Origin: Flavobacteriales bacterium
Lineage (GTDB): Bacteria > Bacteroidota > Bacteroidia > Flavobacteriales_F > PHOS-HE28
Assembly (NCBI GenBank): GCA_020635695.1
Contig: JACJZH010000010.1
Coordinates: 1-64,000, forward strand
Direction: 5' to 3'
Length of the DNA: 64,000 nt
Positions 60,883-64,000 of this stretch are shown here, piece by piece. Positions within the stretch are counted from its first letter, which is position 1. Every line of letters begins with the position of its first letter. The notes beneath the pieces are model-generated. The model did no database searches, was not told the origin of the DNA, and saw nothing but the letters and a program-made list of their open reading frames with translations. The translations under genes and the position numbers were made by a program.

Positions 60883-61924
60883 CGCCAAGAGGGTCGTCGA
60901 ACAGGGAGCGGGCCAGCTGCACGCCAAAGCCCTGTTCACCAGTGGCTTGGTACGCCCCATTCCGGACCTCCAGTCCACCGAACGGATCGTTGGCGATCAG
61001 CCAGGGACCGTCCAGGTCGGCCAGGTCGGCGAGCGCGTTCAGCGGCAGCATGGCGGCGCAGCCCAGCGAGCTTTCGCTCATGCATCCCAGCTGGACCTTC
61101 AGTCCGCTTGACCGGGCGGCACGTGCGAGTTCCAAGGCGCGGTCCAGGCCGCCGCATTTCAAGCCCTTCACGTTCACACCGCCGTACGCTCCCATCACGG
61201 CTTCCAGGTCGCCGGCGTCCTGTACGGCCTCGTCCGCGAACACGGTGATGCCCGAGCGCTCACCCAGGTCCCGATGCAACTCGGGGCGGTCCACGGGGAA
61301 TGGCTGCTCGAATCCCAGCACCTCCCGGCCATCCAGCAGGTCCAACAGCCGCAGGGCCTGATCCACGGAGTCGAGCCCTTGGTTGCCGTCCAGGAAGAAA
61401 GCGCCCGACCAGTGCTCGCGTGCCGCCTTCAGCAGGACTTCGCCTTGAGCCGCATCCACTTTCACCTTCAATACGCCCACCTTGGGAAGCGCCCTGAGCG
61501 CCTCGGGGACCTGTTCAGCAGGCATCATGCCCAGGGTGGCCATGGCCCGTGCTGATGGGCCAGCTTCGACCTTGACCATGCTTTCAACAGAACACCCTAT
61601 CTCATTGGCCGTCAGGTCATAATATGCCATCACCAAGGCAGAACGAGCTCCCTTGGAGCCTGCGGTGGCCCGATCGATCCAAGCCAGCGCTTCCGGGACC
61701 GCCAGGACCTCATCCAGTCCCGCGGGCGATACAGCTTCGAGTACGGCCCTCACCCGATCGGCGCCTTCCTGCAGGTACGGTGGCAGGGCCGCTTCTCCAT
61801 AGCTTTTGACCCCGTTCCTGACCAGCTGCAGGAAGACCGCATCGGTGCCCGTGCGGCTGCCGTGGGCCGTGGCGAAGGGCCTGTGGTAGCGCAGATGATA
61901 CGGACGAACGGTCAGGTGCAGCAT
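60878..61924 (-). CDS. Enolase-superfamily dipeptide epimerase
   Basis: 348 residues. Catalytic KxK (K153, K155 in VLKVKVD), metal ligands D179 (FLDGNQG), E206 (GFEQP) and D231 (FADEAV), and K253/K256 (NVKGLKCGG) match the muconate-lactonizing branch. Within it, L-Ala-D/L-Glu epimerases share this length and DGNQG. They serve murein peptide recycling. Other dipeptide specificities cannot be excluded. Confidence 0.85.
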   Translation of the reverse strand: MLHLTVRPYHLRYHRPFATAHGSRTGTDAVFLQLVRNGVKSYGEAALPPYLQEGADRVRAVLEAVSPAGLDEVLAVPEALAWIDRATAGSKGARSALVMAYYDLTANEIGCSVESMVKVEAGPSARAMATLGMMPAEQVPEALRALPKVGVLKVKVDAAQGEVLLKAAREHWSGAFFLDGNQGLDSVDQALRLLDLLDGREVLGFEQPFPVDRPELHRDLGERSGITVFADEAVQDAGDLEAVMGAYGGVNVKGLKCGGLDRALELARAARSSGLKVQLGCMSESSLGCAAMLPLNALADLADLDGPWLIANDPFGGLEVRNGAYQATGEQGFGVQLARSLFDDPLGA

Positions 61925-61940
61925 GGCCGGATCCTAAGCA

Positions 61941-61966
61941 GAAGCCCCGGCACGGACCGGGGCTTC
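61941..61966. terminator. Strong hairpin upstream of the epimerase gene
   Basis: GAAGCCCCGG (61941-61950) pairs perfectly with CCGGGGCTTC (61957-61966) around a 6-nt loop. It follows the stop of the SRPBCC gene on the minus strand and probably ends that transcript. Confidence 0.6.
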
Positions 61967-61991
61967 TGGGCGATCGTTCGGTGCAGGCCGG

Positions 61992-63041
61992 TCACTGGAT
62001 CGGATAGACGATCCGGGTGTGCCACTTGCTGGAATCCGGCTCCTGGCCGGGGTCGGTGATGTACTCCTCGATGGCCACTTCGCGCATGGAGGCTCCGTCC
62101 CGCTTGATCTTCTTGTCCATGGCCATGTGGGCGGCGCCACTGCCGGCATAGCCGCCGAAATAGTCGATCACGTAGGCATTGCCCGGTGCCACGGCATAGG
62201 TGCTCATGCCTGCCGTGCCGGTGAACTTGGCCGCATCGGCATCGCTCACGGCGGCACCGGCCAGCACGTCGGTTCGCTTGTTCTCCTCATCCCACATGAA
62301 GTACAGCGCCGTGGGCGCTCCCTGGGGCTGCACCCCGGCCTGTCCAAGTGCTCCGAACACCTTGCCGAAGCTGTTGCCGAAGAACTTCTCCATGTCGCTC
62401 CAGGGGATTGTCTTGCGCACGCCCACGTAGGTCATGCCCGGGCGTTCCATGGTCTCGATCGTGAAGCCGTCCACCATCTTGGCGCGCTCGGCGTCCAGGG
62501 CGGCCTGCTCGGCAGTGCTCACCTCCTTCAGGTTCGCGAGGCCGCGCTCGAAGTCAGGGCCTACCATCTTGTCCATGTCCATGAACACGGACATCACCTT
62601 GCCCATGAAGTTGTTCTCGCCCTCGATCCCCCACGTCACCCGGGTGCTGTCGCCCAGGTCCTCCAGGTCGAAGGTGGCGGTGCTCTGCGACTCCCAGGGC
62701 TCGATGAAATGCAGGTCCGTGCGCACGGCCTTGTTCTCCTCGACCACCGCGATCTGCTGGTAGCCGCTGCCCACGTTCTCGTCGCCCTTCCATTCGGACT
62801 TCTGACCCACCTGACCGGCCTCGCCGGTGATGGTGACGGCCATGTCGGGGTCCTTCTCGGCCCAGGGGCTCCATTCCTCGTGGTCCTCCAGGTCGCTCAC
62901 GTTGGCCCAGACCACACCGGTCTCGGCTGGGATGGTGATGCTTCGTTCAACACGGTACTCCGAGGGGCCGATGAGGCCAAGCACGATCACGATGGCCACG
63001 ATGGCCAGCACGATCACCAGCAGGGTCTTCAATGCTTTCAT
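61992..63041 (-). CDS. SRPBCC/GyrI-like domain membrane-anchored protein
   Basis: 349 residues from the ATG at 63041, which starts a membrane segment (LLVIVLAIVAIVIVLGLIG). An SRPBCC (polyketide cyclase-like) domain follows: ITIPAETGVVWANVSDLEDH, EWSPWAEKDPDM. The C-terminal half is a GyrI-like small-molecule-binding domain (YVGVRKTIPWSDMEKFFG, YFGGYAGSGAAHMAMD). Such fusions are common in Bacteroidota and have no assigned ligand. Confidence 0.83.
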   Translation of the reverse strand: MKALKTLLVIVLAIVAIVIVLGLIGPSEYRVERSITIPAETGVVWANVSDLEDHEEWSPWAEKDPDMAVTITGEAGQVGQKSEWKGDENVGSGYQQIAVVEENKAVRTDLHFIEPWESQSTATFDLEDLGDSTRVTWGIEGENNFMGKVMSVFMDMDKMVGPDFERGLANLKEVSTAEQAALDAERAKMVDGFTIETMERPGMTYVGVRKTIPWSDMEKFFGNSFGKVFGALGQAGVQPQGAPTALYFMWDEENKRTDVLAGAAVSDADAAKFTGTAGMSTYAVAPGNAYVIDYFGGYAGSGAAHMAMDKKIKRDGASMREVAIEEYITDPGQEPDSSKWHTRIVYPIQ

Positions 63042-63150
63042 GTCCGGTGGATTTGCCGAAAGTTGCGCAAGGCCTGCGGCTCCTGCAAATCGGTGGGACT
63101 TTCGGTGGATCTGGCACGGTGTTTTCTTTGCAGGGACCAAAGCCCAGACC

Positions 63151-63729
63151 ATGAACACCCCGCGCCTGTTCCGTTCCGCCGGCCTGCTCCTGATGGCGGC
63201 CCTGTTGATGGCCGCTCCCGCCTGCAAGAGCGGCAAGAGCACCACCGCCGGCACCAAGGTGAAGCAGCCCTTCACCGGCGGCAAGTACGAGAGCGACAAC
63301 CGCTGGTTCCGGGGCACCGGACAGGGCGCCAGCGTGAAGCAGAACATCGCCCGCAGCAAGGCCGACCTCGATGCCAAGAACCAGCTGGCCGGGCAGGTGG
63401 GCACCAACATGCGGGCCGTCACCGACCAGTACCTGGGCGAGACCGGCAACGCCAACGCCGCGGATGTGGCCGACAAGTTCCAGACCCTGGTGCGTGAGGT
63501 GATGAGCACCGAACTGGCCGACCTGCGCAAGATCGGCGAGGAGTTCTACCTGAACGAGGAGACCGGCCAGTACACCGCCTACGTGGCCTACGAGATCAAG
63601 AAGAACGCCATGTTCCGCTTCATGAAGAAGCAGGCGAGGACGAGCGACAAGATCGACGACCTCACCCGGAAGAAGATCGAGGAGATCCTGGACGAGGAGA
63701 TCCGCAAGACCGAAGAGGAAGGCGAGTGA
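63151..63729 (+). CDS. LPP20-like lipoprotein
   Basis: 192 residues. The signal peptide ends LLMAAPAC with Cys25 as lipobox. The region WFRGTGQGASVKQNIARSKADLDAKNQLAG is the LPP20-type helix-strand pattern, and the C-terminus is highly charged (KKIEEILDEEIRKTEEEGE). A weak TTTCTTTG box (63123-63130) precedes the ATG by 20 nt. Function unknown. Confidence 0.75.
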   Translation: MNTPRLFRSAGLLLMAALLMAAPACKSGKSTTAGTKVKQPFTGGKYESDNRWFRGTGQGASVKQNIARSKADLDAKNQLAGQVGTNMRAVTDQYLGETGNANAADVADKFQTLVREVMSTELADLRKIGEEFYLNEETGQYTAYVAYEIKKNAMFRFMKKQARTSDKIDDLTRKKIEEILDEEIRKTEEEGE

Positions 63730-63751
63730 CCGTACCGGGTCGTGCTTTCCG

Positions 63752-63775
63752 GGAGGGGGGCTTCGGCTCCCCTCC
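63752..63775 (+). terminator. Hairpin with TTCG loop downstream of the lipoprotein gene
   Basis: GGAGGGGGGC pairs with GCTCCCCTCC (one G-T) around the stable loop TTCG, followed 5 nt later by TTTT. Looks like a Rho-independent terminator. Confidence 0.7.
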
Positions 63776-63846
63776 TGCCGTTTTGGCGGGCGATCCGGAT
63801 CGGCCCCTGCTTTGTTAAAGGCGGAAGACCAACCCATTCCAAGACC

Positions 63847-64000
63847 ATGGCAGGAGCCTATCTGATAGGGATCGTCATCATGCTCGTCAGCTTCCTGGTG
63901 GGCCGTCAGCTGCGGAGCCGCTTCGCCAAGTACAGCCGCACCCCGCTGAGCAACGGCATGAGCGGGAAGGAGATCGCCGAACGCATGCTGGCCGACCACG
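63847..64000 (+). CDS. YugP-like zinc metallopeptidase, N-terminal part
   Basis: 51 residues visible before the window ends. N-terminal membrane helix (LIGIVIMLVSFLVG), then RSRFAKYSRTPLSNGMSGKEIAERMLADH. That matches the start of membrane zinc-dependent peptidases of the YugP/Zn_peptidase_2 family (YSK..S..GLTGAEVA pattern). The HExxH motif would lie outside the window. Confidence 0.7.
   Translation, partial: MAGAYLIGIVIMLVSFLVGRQLRSRFAKYSRTPLSNGMSGKEIAERMLADH

Overview
The window is about 64 kb of GC-rich (roughly 65 %) bacterial chromosome. I infer a Bacteroidota organism, most likely a high-GC Flavobacteriales-type lineage. Several things seen in the sequence point that way. There are five cargo proteins with type IX secretion (T9SS) C-terminal sorting domains, two of type B and three of type A, plus a PorP/SprF-family protein. 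Gene blocks match known Bacteroidota order (nusB-DUF1573-yajC-coaE; bamD-rpoZ-coaBC-DUF4835-recN; parA-parB-DUF5683-dapB-lepB). Promoter-like 8-mers fit the Bacteroidota -7 element TAnnTTTG. No rRNA, tRNA, CRISPR array, prophage or insertion sequence was recognised.

Layout. 0-6 kb (minus strand): a secreted T9SS protein, a WbqC-like protein, a fatty acid hydroxylase/sterol desaturase, and a compact sulfite-oxidation operon (SorA-type molybdoenzyme, membrane-anchored cytochrome c, rhodanese lipoprotein). 6-17.9 kb: a low-GC T9SS protein, mnmE, a type II NADH dehydrogenase with an MFS transporter, sucD, another T9SS protein, fabG, a VWA-type membrane protein and a SanA/YdcF-like protein. 17.9-28 kb: a T9SS trypsin-like protease, uvrB, two small proteins, and a 1359-residue SprB-like/PKD adhesin coupled to a PorP/SprF protein. 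28-36.4 kb: ffh, a DUF6364/PIN toxin-antitoxin pair, DUF3667, folD, acetyl-CoA synthetase, a PUR-domain protein and an ABC exporter. 36.5-48 kb: leucine dehydrogenase, nusB, DUF1573, yajC, coaE, an exonuclease, an acyltransferase, bamD, rpoZ, coaBC, DUF4835, recN and fabI. 48-53.3 kb: a periplasmic TPR protein ending in an inactivated caspase-like domain, followed after 10 nt by a propeller-sensor adenylate cyclase. 53-60 kb (minus): NUDIX hydrolase, lipoprotein, two different signal peptidases I, dapB, DUF5683, parB and parA. 60-64 kb: FMN reductase, dipeptide epimerase, SRPBCC/GyrI-like protein, a lipoprotein and the start of a YugP-like zinc peptidase.

The most notable non-gene signals are these. 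(1) Many genes have a TAnnTTYG-like box ending exactly 4 nt before the start codon, which suggests leaderless mRNAs. (2) A 20-bp perfect palindrome forms two back-to-back promoters between mnmE and ndh. (3) Several classes of short word-like repeats occur; two have been taken into coding sequence (an insert in WbqC and the signal peptide of the DUF1573 lipoprotein) and one separates an antitoxin from its toxin. (4) Two identical-arm CGTGA-N6-TCACG palindromes lie upstream of the sulfite operon and of the desaturase gene, in a genome that also encodes an adenylate cyclase.
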